This document shows positions 33,961 to 42,419 of a stretch of DNA of 64,000 nucleotides, piece after piece. Source of the stretch: an uncultured Clostridia bacterium (GTDB lineage Bacteria > Bacillota > Clostridia > TANB77 > CAG-508). Under the pieces are notes generated by a model that worked only from the letters and a program-made list of their open reading frames with translations, was not told the DNA's origin and ran no database searches. Position numbers and translations under genes: made by a program. The stretch's first letter is position 1. Every line of letters starts with the position of its first letter. The stretch lies in the NCBI GenBank assembly GCA_934119935.1, contig CAKOSX010000004.1:155623-219622 (forward strand), written 5' to 3'.

Positions 33961-34794
33961 TCACTTTAAACAAAGAGTCACCCTGAAGCTCGCCCCATAA
34001 TATACATAATTGTTACCTATTGGAGTACGCTTCACCACCGGATGAGATATACCATCGTCATAATTGCTCCCTCCACGTAGCACATACTTTTCGTCACCGA
34101 ATCGTTCTTGGGTCCATTCCTTTACGTTGCCAGCCAAGTCAAATATGTTGTTAACACACCATTCTTCCTTGCTTCCAACAGTTGCAATACTTTTTGCAGA
34201 GTTGGGGCTGTTCCAATAATTGCCCCATGCCGAAGAATATTGAACAACTTCTCTTCTAGTTTTTGCTCCAGACTCAATGAGCCACTCCATTACAGTATCG
34301 TATTCTGCTCCATACATTAAGTGGCTAGAAATATCACTGCTTGATTCGAACCATTCTGCCACCATTTTTGCATGAGCAAAATCCATACTAGTCCAAGGGA
34401 TTTTTCCTTTTACAGACATCGGTTTGTAGGAATAATCAGACTTTGAAATGCAATACCTGGAAATATAAAAACCACCATATTTCTGCACACTTTTCTTTTG
34501 CCAAGATAGCTCTGCCGTTAATGGCTCATTGTAAGTTTCTGGCGAAAATTTTTCGTCAATCCAGTATCTTCGTCCTAACTTTTCTGTAAAGAAATTACCA
34601 TCTAACGTACCGTTTGGCTCAAGAGCTCCAACAGGAACCCATACAAATTGACTACCATCAAATTGATTTTCAATTACATATCCATTATCCCATTCACCAC
34701 ATACATAAGAAAATCCTCTTGGCATGGGAGGATTTTTATAGTTTATTTCTTTACTCCTACTATTCTTTGTTTCAAATACTTTTAACCGTTGCAT
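33961..34794 (-). CDS. SUMF1/formylglycine-generating-enzyme-fold protein
   Basis: The FGE-sulfatase (C-type-lectin-like) fold is shown by FVWVPVG near residue 50, GGFYISRYCIS, the substrate-side EYDTVMEWL, NIFDLAGNVKEWTQERFG, YVLRGGSNYDD and a C-terminal ASFRVTL. 277 aa. It lacks a signal peptide; the cysteine pair needed for FGE catalysis is not evident, so formylglycine activity should not be assumed. Many Clostridia carry such proteins beside surface genes. AGGAGGC precedes the ATG. Divergent from the OLE RNA. Confidence 0.75.
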   Translation of the reverse strand: MQRLKVFETKNSRSKEINYKNPPMPRGFSYVCGEWDNGYVIENQFDGSQFVWVPVGALEPNGTLDGNFFTEKLGRRYWIDEKFSPETYNEPLTAELSWQKKSVQKYGGFYISRYCISKSDYSYKPMSVKGKIPWTSMDFAHAKMVAEWFESSSDISSHLMYGAEYDTVMEWLIESGAKTRREVVQYSSAWGNYWNSPNSAKSIATVGSKEEWCVNNIFDLAGNVKEWTQERFGDEKYVLRGGSNYDDGISHPVVKRTPIGNNYVYYGASFRVTLCLK

Positions 34795-34850
34795 AATAAT
34801 GCCTCCTAAAAATCACGGTATCTATCAAAATTATAAACGCCATAAGCGCT

Positions 34851-34879
34851 ATTATAGCACTTTTCTTATCCTTTTGCAA
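34851..34879 (-). promoter_or_regulatory. Promoter of the FGE-like gene
   Basis: Minus strand TTGCAA (34874-34879), 17-nt spacer, TATAAT (34851-34856). Confidence 0.7.
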
Positions 34880-34926
34880 GAATAATCTACATCCATTTTC
34901 CGCCAAAAACTTCCTTTTTTATCCCC

Positions 34927-34955
34927 TTGCATTTTATCAATTTTCATGTTATAAT
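34927..34955 (+). promoter_or_regulatory. Promoter of OLE RNA-oapA
   Basis: TTGCAT (34927-34932), 17-nt spacer, TATAAT (34950-34955); start of transcription expected near 34962. Confidence 0.75.
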
Positions 34956-34962
34956 TCTAATT

Positions 34963-35530
34963 GATGGTGCATTATTCTAGTAATGCTTTCTATTATGAGG
35001 GTGGGGCTAAAAATCCACTAAAGGGCACATCGTTGAAGTTCCTTGTTAATGCGCGAAATGCCAGTTTTGTGTGTTTTCAGGGAGTAAGATTCTAGGGAAA
35101 TATGTAATGGCATACATATCAGGCTCCCTATTATCGCGGAGGCTTAGATAGATCTACGTTTTAAGTATAACCTATGTACAAATACATAGTGTAGCCTGTC
35201 TTGAGTGATAGCATTGGGATTATACGTTTATCTTTGTATATGAAACTTCTATTGCAAAAGGGACTAATCTTAGAAAAGTATTTCAAGGAAAACTTCTAGA
35301 ATGTTTGTTTCATTAGAAGCATAGAATTGTAAGGATTAAGGTACGGACTTAAGTGGCAATCTGGCATTCCTTTACCTGGAATATCTGCTTGAAAAGGAAA
35401 CTGCTTAACAGTAATGGTAAGTAGCAGATAGAGAAATTAGGCTAGACCTCAAACCGTAAAATTTACTTATAATTTTACCATCTTAACTTTAATTTAGAAA
35501 TTAATCGATAGTGTTCTACCACTATCGAAA
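34963..35530 (+). ncRNA. OLE (ornate, large, extremophilic) RNA
   Basis: A ~570-nt stretch without any protein frame but rich in local stems: GGGAG/CTCCC (35080-35084, 35124-35128), TATGTA/TACATA (35101-35106, 35113-35118), CTATGTA/TACATAG (35172-35189), CTGCTTA/TAAG-TAGCAG (35401-35426), and a final CGATAGTG/CACTATCG near 35504-35528. It is led by a strong promoter and directly followed by a gene that looks like OapA, the membrane partner of OLE RNA; in known bacteria OLE RNA (~600 nt) and oapA are adjacent. In that system the RNA-protein complex sits at the membrane and affects Mg2+, ethanol and cold stress. The class is inferred from size, structure and neighbour, not from an alignment; both ends are approximate. 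Confidence 0.72.
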
Positions 35531-35559
35531 TATTTAATTTAAGGAGATTTTTTAATTAT

Positions 35560-36237
35560 ATGAGTAAAAAAGATAAATTCTCTAAAGAGAATTTAACAAA
35601 CACAGAAGATTCCACTAATTCAGCCAATAAGACGAATAGCAATTCAAAGAATAAAGTGGCGGAAAACAATAGTGTAACCAATTCAAAGATTAATAAAGAA
35701 AAAAACTCTAACACAAATTCTAATATAAGGTGGTTAGTCACTGTATTTATCACGACATTTATTTTATCAATCGTGTTTTCATTTATTTCAACAAACTCGA
35801 TTACAAATTTACCATTATTCCCTGCTGTATTAATATTATTTTTAGTTATATTTATTGGTATATTTTTTGATATAATCGGTGTTGCTGTTACCGTTGCAGA
35901 CGAAAATGAATTTCATGCAAAAGCATCAAAAAGAATCGCAGGATCCAAAACATCTGTAAAATTAATTAGAAATTCTGCTAAAGTTGCAAACTTTTGTGCC
36001 GACGTAATTGGTGATATATGCGGAGTTTTGAGTGGTTCCATAAGTGCTTCAATCGCATTAAAAATGACGGCATCATTTGGAATATCATTCAACCTACAAT
36101 TTTTAATAAGTGCATTAGTAGCCTCTCTAACAGTATCAGGCAAAGCAATAGGAAAAACTATAGCGCAAAAAAACTCAACAAAAATAGTTCATGCTGTTGC
36201 AGTAGTTCTTAACAAACTACACTTAAATCGAAAATAA
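35560..36237 (+). CDS. oapA: OLE-associated membrane protein OapA
   Basis: 225 aa: a low-complexity Asn/Ser/Lys N-terminus (1-55) and four membrane segments (~57-76, 84-112, 150-175, 178-197). The loop between the second and third has the family-like DIIGVAVTVADENEFHA, KASKRIAGSKTSVKLIRN and ADVIGDICGVLSGS, also seen in distant CNNM/CorB-type Mg2+ transport proteins. OapA binds OLE RNA and places it at the membrane. AAGGAG lies 13 nt before the ATG, slightly far. Probably transcribed together with the RNA. Confidence 0.75.
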   Translation: MSKKDKFSKENLTNTEDSTNSANKTNSNSKNKVAENNSVTNSKINKEKNSNTNSNIRWLVTVFITTFILSIVFSFISTNSITNLPLFPAVLILFLVIFIGIFFDIIGVAVTVADENEFHAKASKRIAGSKTSVKLIRNSAKVANFCADVIGDICGVLSGSISASIALKMTASFGISFNLQFLISALVASLTVSGKAIGKTIAQKNSTKIVHAVAVVLNKLHLNRK

Positions 36238-36247
36238 TCATGCAAAA

Positions 36248-36488
36248 TGTACAAATAAGTACAATCCGGGGACGGAGAAAAAAATGTACACTCAAAAAAA
36301 TATTAAATAAAAAAGTACTAATTCATATTTTTAAAGTAAAACTGGAAGCTCGCCTTTTGAGGAGTCCGTAAGGAGCTCCGATCAAGAGCGACATGTTGAA
36401 ACTTTATAAAATATTAATTAGTACTTATTTTTTATGAAAAATGTACAATTTTTGCTCCGTCCCCGGATTGTATCCCCGGATTGTACAC
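36248..36488. repeat. Palindromic structured element, copy B, with REP-like flanks
   Basis: Outer perfect 17-bp inverted repeat ACAATCCGGGGACGGAG (36261-36277; complement 36455-36471). Inside lies a second stem AAGTACTAATT (36313-36323; complement 36416-36426) around the core GGAAGCTCGCCTTTTGAGG, GGAG-TCC-GTAA-GGA-G-CTCC and GATCAAGAGC. It lies between convergent oapA and deacetylase genes. Confidence 0.8.
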
Positions 36489-36495
36489 ATCTTAC

Positions 36496-37392
36496 TTATT
36501 TGTATCTTATTACTCTATATTGTATTTTTAATAATATTTTTAATACGGAGTTGTTTAATGGGTATGATCTATGTAGTCCAGATAAATCTAATGTATTGCT
36601 TAAGTTTATTCTGTTGTCTGTAAGGTTTTGTATGTATCCGGCTTGCCACAATGTGTTTCTTTCTTCATTTGTATATAGACCATATGGGTATGTGAATACT
36701 TTTAATATATTGTTGTCTCCTAATTTGTTCTGTAAATCTTCTTGCGCCATGTTTGTGTCTTCCAACAATTTTTCTGGTGTTTCTTTATCATATTGTGCGT
36801 GTGTGTAGCCATGTAAATAAATTGACATTAGTCCGCTTTCTTTCATTTCTCTTGCTTCGTCCCATGTGTAATAGCCTGGAATTCCGACTGTATCGGTTAT
36901 TTCAAACGATGTCATTGGGATGTTATATTTTTTTGCAATTTCGAATGCGTATTTGTACACACCAGTGTATCCGTCGTCAAATGTTATTAAAAAACTCCAC
37001 TTTGGTATTGCTTTTTCACCATTTTTATATGCTACTAAATCTTCATAACTTATTGGTTTGTATCCTAATTTCATAAGTCCTGTAATTTGTTTTTCGAATT
37101 GTTTTGCAGTTGTTTGCATATAGTCATATTCTATTTGTGAGGCGTCCTCAACTATATCATGATATACGAATACAGGGATTTGTAAGTTTTTTTCACCTAT
37201 GTAGTATATGTTGTTAACTGTTGCAATTTCATAAATTACAAATCCTGATATTGCCACAACAATTAGCAATATTATTGATAATATCACTTTCTTTGTTGTA
37301 CTCATTTTTCTTTTTTCTTTTACTTTTACTTTTACTTTTGATTCTTGTTTTTCAGCTGAATCTGTACTTTTTTTCTTTTCTTCTTTTTCCAT
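36496..37392 (-). CDS. Polysaccharide deacetylase (NodB domain)
   Basis: Removes acetyl groups from peptidoglycan or surface glycans outside the cell. A charged Lys/Glu-rich cytoplasmic head (~30 residues), one membrane helix (KKVILSIILLIVVAISGFVI), then NodB: VFVYHDIV, the metal-binding LITFDDGYTGVY, and SIYLHGYTHAQYD (His-x3-His), TYPYGLYT. 298 aa. ATG at 37392 is preceded by AGAAGGAG. Last gene before the structured repeat B. Confidence 0.88.
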   Translation of the reverse strand: MEKEEKKKSTDSAEKQESKVKVKVKEKRKMSTTKKVILSIILLIVVAISGFVIYEIATVNNIYYIGEKNLQIPVFVYHDIVEDASQIEYDYMQTTAKQFEKQITGLMKLGYKPISYEDLVAYKNGEKAIPKWSFLITFDDGYTGVYKYAFEIAKKYNIPMTSFEITDTVGIPGYYTWDEAREMKESGLMSIYLHGYTHAQYDKETPEKLLEDTNMAQEDLQNKLGDNNILKVFTYPYGLYTNEERNTLWQAGYIQNLTDNRINLSNTLDLSGLHRSYPLNNSVLKILLKIQYRVIRYK

Positions 37393-37520
37393 GTTTCTCC
37401 TTCTCTGCTTTTTAGCTCTCATCTCGTCGATATATTTTCTGTCTTACATTTGTATATTCTATCTCCCATATCTATCCACATATAGTGAATTTTTCATTAG
37501 GTATTAGATATTATTTTCAT

Positions 37521-37886
37521 TTAATAATAGTAATAAAATCTACTTAGCATTAGAATTGAGAAAAGTCCTATATAGATAAATGCACATATCGCTACTCCAA
37601 TTATTCCTGTTATGAGTCCTGCTTTTCCCAATTTACTTCCTAACTTTCTAGTTGTTTTCGCACCAAATATTATTGCTAAAATTCCTGTTGGTAATGAGAT
37701 ATACCAAAACAAATTTGTTATTATAGATATTATTCCTAGTGGCAAACTCGCAACAGCCATTGCGCTTTTCTTCTTTTCTTCGATTTTACCGTTTGAATTT
37801 TCTTTTACTATATTTTCATTATTTGTTTTTGTCTCTCTCATATCTTTTTCAATAGCTTTTTGCTCATTTATATTTTTCTCTTCCAT
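37521..37886 (-). CDS. DUF4190 domain membrane protein
   Basis: A ~45-residue hydrophilic N-terminus followed by two membrane helices (AVASLPLGIISIITNLFWYI and AGLITGIIGVAICAFIYIG) with the family SLPLGIIS and KLGKAG elements; ends in RFYYYY. Function unknown. AGGAGGGG precedes the ATG, and the start overlaps the stop of the previous gene (TAATG), so the two are coupled. Confidence 0.75.
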   Translation of the reverse strand: MEEKNINEQKAIEKDMRETKTNNENIVKENSNGKIEEKKKSAMAVASLPLGIISIITNLFWYISLPTGILAIIFGAKTTRKLGSKLGKAGLITGIIGVAICAFIYIGLFSILMLSRFYYYY

Positions 37887-39904
37887 TATTCGTCCCCTCC
37901 TATTTCTAACTCTGAAACTTGAGATAAATCATCTAATTTATTTACTTTTATCATTTTTTCAGATACTGTATATAAATTATTCTCTATCCACAAACCTCTT
38001 AAAAGCTTTCCTGAATATCTATATCTGTATCCAGAAGTTTTTACTATTTCGTGGTTTATTATGCCTTTTAATTTAAAACCGTCTGTCAAATTTATATTAT
38101 ATACTGCATACCCCTCTGCTGTATAATTCTTATTGTAATTTGTATATTGACTTACTAATTTTGATATGTCATCGCTCGATGATTCCACCTCAAAATCACT
38201 TGGGTACGAATTTACTGGAATTGCAAGAATTCCTTTTTCCTTAGAAAATAGTAATGCCTTGTGATTTGTAAGAATTGCTGATGTTGTTCTACTATCACCT
38301 ATTATTGTTTGAGATATTTGTTTAGGATTATTTACATCAGATACATCAAATAAAGCCATTTTCATTCCCGTTATTCTAGCTGACGTAGATGTAACTCTTC
38401 CTTGTGAGTCCCTGTATACCGTTTCCTTTGTTTGCATTCCTATTCCAATCAAATGGTTTTCATCATAAGGATGCAAATATGTGCTATATCCAGGTATTTT
38501 CAATTTTCCAAGTACTGTTGGCTCCTTTGGATTTCTTAAATCTATAACATATAATGGGTCTGTATTTTTGTATGTTACCATATATGCTTTTTCTCCTAAG
38601 AATCTTGTCGAATACATTTTTTCACCTTTTGACAGGCATTCTGTTTCTCCTATTTTATTTAGTTTATTATCCAACACTACAACCCTAGAACCGTCTAATG
38701 TTTCTAACCCAACTCTTAAATTTTCATTATATTCATCAAGAGAAAACTGATTTATCGTGGTTCCTCTTACCTTATTTTTTGCTAAATATTCAATGCTACC
38801 ATCTTCTTTAATACTAAATTTGTATATGTTCGTATAATCATCACCATAATCGCCATAATCTTCATTTATCATATAATTGAAAAATCCAATTACACCTTTT
38901 AGTCCAAAAAGATTTTTTACACGTTTCTCAAATCCGCTATTTTCGTTAGAATACAATTCATTCAATAAATACATATTCTTTTCTGAAATATAAGCATTCT
39001 CTACATTAAATAAATATGAATTTACTTTTACATTGTCCGTAGATTTTAAATTTATAGTTGCAATAAGAGTCTGGTCATTAGATATTAGCTTTTTTAGGCG
39101 TTTTATATTTTCTAATCCAATTTCTTTCTTTGAATTATCTTCCTCATAATAAGTTGCAACCTTATTATCTTCTTCTCTTAGCTTTCCCGATGCAATTACT
39201 AGCAATTTTCCGTCAATACTCCTTGATGTATAATATTTTTCTGGAAGCATACAACTTTTTACTAATTTTGGTGCATCTTTTTTTGTTACATCATATACAC
39301 TTACTAGCGTATTAGACTGACTATATTTGATATATTTTGTAGAAATAACAACCAACTTGTCATTGTACAATATCAAATCTTCAGGATTATAATCCTCTTC
39401 TGATTGTATTTTGCTCTCTATTTTTATATTTGATGGGTCTTGTACATTTGTTATTACAACATCACTTCCAGATAAAGAATAAATGTAATCTCCATCTGTT
39501 TTAGTAATATCTGCCTCATCAACATTCTCCACCTGTATATTGGTTGTAGAATGTTCTTTCGTAGTAGATGTGCTAGTCGATGAATTTGAGGCATCACCTC
39601 TTAGAGAATTTAGATTTTCAAGTACTTTTGAAGTATCTACTCCAGCTGAACCGTAGTCCAACCCTGCTCCATAGCTTTTCTCCATAGGTGCACCATAAGT
39701 TAAAAGCGAAAATGGCATAGTTAAAATTTTTAGTAACTTATTATCACCATCATAATAATCTTTTTGATAGATTTGCTTTAACTCATTCTCGGATTTTACT
39801 GATATAAGCACATCCTTCTCCGAATTTAACTTTACCATTGCCCCAACCGCAACGGCCACAATTACCGCTATTATAAATAGCACAAAAATTTTTTTATTTT
39901 TCAA
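37886..39904 (-). CDS. Secreted beta-propeller domain protein
   Basis: N-terminal membrane anchor (FVLFIIAVIVAVAVGAMV), a Ser/Thr-rich linker, then the beta-propeller family mark NIQVENVDEADITKTDGDYI and repeated DVSDVNNPK/LRNPKEPTVLGKL blades. 672 aa. Probably extracytoplasmic with an unknown partner. TTG start at 39904: GAAGGAGGGG lies just before it, and the promoter at 39926-39954 leaves no room for the ATG at 39940. Confidence 0.82.
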   Translation of the reverse strand: MKNKKIFVLFIIAVIVAVAVGAMVKLNSEKDVLISVKSENELKQIYQKDYYDGDNKLLKILTMPFSLLTYGAPMEKSYGAGLDYGSAGVDTSKVLENLNSLRGDASNSSTSTSTTKEHSTTNIQVENVDEADITKTDGDYIYSLSGSDVVITNVQDPSNIKIESKIQSEEDYNPEDLILYNDKLVVISTKYIKYSQSNTLVSVYDVTKKDAPKLVKSCMLPEKYYTSRSIDGKLLVIASGKLREEDNKVATYYEEDNSKKEIGLENIKRLKKLISNDQTLIATINLKSTDNVKVNSYLFNVENAYISEKNMYLLNELYSNENSGFEKRVKNLFGLKGVIGFFNYMINEDYGDYGDDYTNIYKFSIKEDGSIEYLAKNKVRGTTINQFSLDEYNENLRVGLETLDGSRVVVLDNKLNKIGETECLSKGEKMYSTRFLGEKAYMVTYKNTDPLYVIDLRNPKEPTVLGKLKIPGYSTYLHPYDENHLIGIGMQTKETVYRDSQGRVTSTSARITGMKMALFDVSDVNNPKQISQTIIGDSRTTSAILTNHKALLFSKEKGILAIPVNSYPSDFEVESSSDDISKLVSQYTNYNKNYTAEGYAVYNINLTDGFKLKGIINHEIVKTSGYRYRYSGKLLRGLWIENNLYTVSEKMIKVNKLDDLSQVSELEIGGDE

Positions 39905-39925
39905 AAAATCCCCTCCTTCGAAGAA

Positions 39926-39954
39926 ATTATATAATATCATACTGTTAAATTCAA
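39926..39954 (-). promoter_or_regulatory. Promoter of beta-propeller/DUF4190 genes
   Basis: Minus strand TTGAAT (39949-39954), 17-nt spacer, TATAAT (39926-39931). A very short leader. Confidence 0.6.
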
Positions 39955-39960
39955 TATATT

Positions 39961-40884
39961 TTACCTGTTTTTGTCAACTTCTATTTTGGTTGATTTGGTA
40001 AGTCCTCTTATCTTTTTGTTTCCAACTGTTCTAAGCCCTTCATCCATGAGCTTTATCAAATCTCGTTCATCTATTGGTAAGAATGTTCCTGTCTTTTCAG
40101 AATATATAAATCTTTCATATGAATTCTTTTCATTGTTTGCAGATATACAACACGTATATTTTCTTTCTCCGTCATTCTCTACATACATGTCCATAATCTG
40201 AATCATTTTTGCCTCTTTTTCGTTAAGCACATCTGGCAAAATCATTTCATAATACAACATTTTTTCAACAAATCCCATATCAGAATCTTCCTCGAATTGA
40301 CCAATTTGTTCTAATGCATATTCTGTCTTTTGCCCGACACTTGAAAACTGCTTCAATTTTTCCTTTAGCCTATTTATCAAAATATATAAATTCTCATCAC
40401 CTTCATACGTGTACCCAAACTTTTCGTCCATTTCTTGCATCTGTTCTTCCGAAATAAGCTTTCTAGTAGAAAAATCAGGTTGAGTTCCAAACATTCTAGT
40501 CTTTCTATGTGCCTGTATAAACTTCATGTCCCTTTGTAAATCAGCCTCATACTCTACACCATCAATCTTGAAAATTGTGTATACATGCAAATCGTCATCA
40601 TCACGGGCTGCCTGAGCCTCTATTCCCATTCTCTGAAGTAAACCATTATAAGTGTTTGTAAGCGATACACATATAACCTTGTTACTTTTCAGATCTTTAG
40701 GTGTATGTATTCTCTTAGCCGATTTATATATCATCCTTCTAGTTTTACTATTGCCTAGCCAGTATTTCTCGTCAAATGTAAACAACTTTCCTAATTGTAA
40801 ATAAATATATCTAGCTTGTTCAATTTGGGTTAAATTTGCCGGCATTCTTCTTAATATATTTTCTGTTAAATTACTAATATCCAT
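39961..40884 (-). CDS. Transglutaminase-like (papain-fold) protein, unknown
   Basis: 307 aa without signal peptide. A probable catalytic triad fits transglutaminase-like proteins: Cys72 (KVICVSLTNTYNGLLQRMGI), His100 (DDDDLHVYTIFKIDG) and Asp115 (YEADLQRD). The C-terminal ~150 residues are unfamiliar (FVEKMLYYEMILPDVL). Peptidase or cross-linking role is inferred; substrate unknown. GAAGGATG precedes the ATG; promoter at 40907-40935. Confidence 0.5.
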   Translation of the reverse strand: MDISNLTENILRRMPANLTQIEQARYIYLQLGKLFTFDEKYWLGNSKTRRMIYKSAKRIHTPKDLKSNKVICVSLTNTYNGLLQRMGIEAQAARDDDDLHVYTIFKIDGVEYEADLQRDMKFIQAHRKTRMFGTQPDFSTRKLISEEQMQEMDEKFGYTYEGDENLYILINRLKEKLKQFSSVGQKTEYALEQIGQFEEDSDMGFVEKMLYYEMILPDVLNEKEAKMIQIMDMYVENDGERKYTCCISANNEKNSYERFIYSEKTGTFLPIDERDLIKLMDEGLRTVGNKKIRGLTKSTKIEVDKNR

Positions 40885-40906
40885 AAAATCACATCCTTCG
40901 GGTGGT

Positions 40907-40935
40907 ATTATACTCTATAAAATAAATTTATTCAA
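40907..40935 (-). promoter_or_regulatory. Promoter of transglutaminase-like gene
   Basis: Minus strand TTGAAT (40930-40935), 17-nt spacer, TATAAT (40907-40912). Confidence 0.65.
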
Positions 40936-41060
40936 TATAAACGGAATTTAATAAGTATGTAAATACACATAAAAAGTTTAAGGGAATATAACGATTTAAT
41001 CCCAAGACAACTAAGTATTGTTTTGAATATTTCACAAGTTTCCTATTTTTATTAATAACT

Positions 41061-41120
41061 AAAAAAAGCCATAATTATTAAATTTATGATATTTTTCATA
41101 TCATCTTTAATAATTATGGT
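41061..41120 (-). terminator. Terminator after the IPQTG surface protein
   Basis: 15-bp stem (ACCATAATTATTAAA type; 41068-41082 with 41106-41120) and an inner GATAT/ATATC; followed by seven T on the minus strand. Confidence 0.85.
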
Positions 41121-41129
41121 TCTTTTTAA

Positions 41130-42371
41130 TTATTTTATTTCTTTATAATTATTTAATTTTATCGCACATATAATTATTGAAATAATTCCCGCTAATATTG
41201 CTATATATATAATTGCACTGGTACCAGTCTGAGGTATATTATCTTTGGCAGTCGTGCTATCTAGCACTTCATTGTTCTCTTTATTTTCTGTTTTTTTATC
41301 CTCTTCTTGACTATTATTGTCATTTTCAGGTTTATTAACTTCTGATGTTTTACCTATTTTTAACGAGATTGTCTCTAATTGCTTATTTTCTGTGTTCTCT
41401 TCAATGGTAATAAAAACCGATTTTTCTATTCCATTAATATTGATATATCCATTTGCTTTACCAACGCTCTTTCCAATGATTTCTGCAGAATTTTCATCTA
41501 TTGTATTGTATTCATATCCAGAGCCAGACAATGAGTACCCTTCCATTTTTTCACTTGACTCTATCAAACATTTCTGTCCAACTTTTAAATCTATTACATA
41601 ATCTGCATTTTCTCTTGTAATATTTTTATTTAAAAAAGATTCTTCTACTTTATTTACATATTCATTTATTTTTGAAAAATCCGCATCAGTGTTCACACTT
41701 AATGTTGATGCTATTGTGCAAGATGTTTCTGTAACATCTTTTTTCTCAATTATCCATTCAAATGAATTAATATTATCTTGTGAATCCTGTATTACAATTT
41801 TATCTTTATATGTTGCATTTACATATTCCATTACTCTCTCACCAAATTCAGAAACTAATATAGTCTTATCATTTTCATCTCTATCAATGGTAACACCATC
41901 ATCGGCTTGTGTATCATCATATATTACATATGAATCTTCACTAGACCATGAACCATTTAATACGCTTTTCAGATATATCATAGAGAAATATGTAAGTGCA
42001 TAATTTATTTCCACACCTTGGATATTAGCTACTGCAGCATATCCTATCATCGGAAAATTCAAACAATCCATTTGAGCTTTAAAATCTGCATAGTTCATTC
42101 CTTCTTTTACTGGAATTTCATAAGTGAATGTTGGTTTTTGAGTTAGATTATACTTTAAAAAATAATTACTTTCATCATTTTTAATACTAATTGTATTGTC
42201 ATCCACCGTAATTTCTGAATTTTCCCCATTTGATTCTAATGAAGCATATTTCTGTATAGCGGTATTTAAATTTTCTTTTGTAACTGCAACACCTGTTGCA
42301 TAACAATTATAAAGTACAGAACTTAATAATATAATAATTGATAAAATTGCTATTTTATTTGTTTTTTTCAT
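41130..42371 (-). CDS. LPXTG-like (IPQTG) cell-wall-anchored protein
   Basis: 413 aa exported protein. Signal peptide MKKTNKIAILSIIILLSSVL, a globular region of ~300 residues of unknown fold, a low-complexity Asn/Glu/Lys linker, and a full sorting signal: IPQTG, hydrophobic helix (AIIYIAILAGIISIIICAI), then Lys-rich tail. A substrate for the sortase at 22.7-23.3 kb is plausible. It lies 48 nt after the pilin-like gene and probably shares its transcript. GGAGATAG precedes the ATG. Confidence 0.8.
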   Translation of the reverse strand: MKKTNKIAILSIIILLSSVLYNCYATGVAVTKENLNTAIQKYASLESNGENSEITVDDNTISIKNDESNYFLKYNLTQKPTFTYEIPVKEGMNYADFKAQMDCLNFPMIGYAAVANIQGVEINYALTYFSMIYLKSVLNGSWSSEDSYVIYDDTQADDGVTIDRDENDKTILVSEFGERVMEYVNATYKDKIVIQDSQDNINSFEWIIEKKDVTETSCTIASTLSVNTDADFSKINEYVNKVEESFLNKNITRENADYVIDLKVGQKCLIESSEKMEGYSLSGSGYEYNTIDENSAEIIGKSVGKANGYININGIEKSVFITIEENTENKQLETISLKIGKTSEVNKPENDNNSQEEDKKTENKENNEVLDSTTAKDNIPQTGTSAIIYIAILAGIISIIICAIKLNNYKEIK

Positions 42372-42419
42372 ATTCTATCTCCTTTGTTGAAATTTTTACA
42401 ATAACTTGATTCATTTTCT

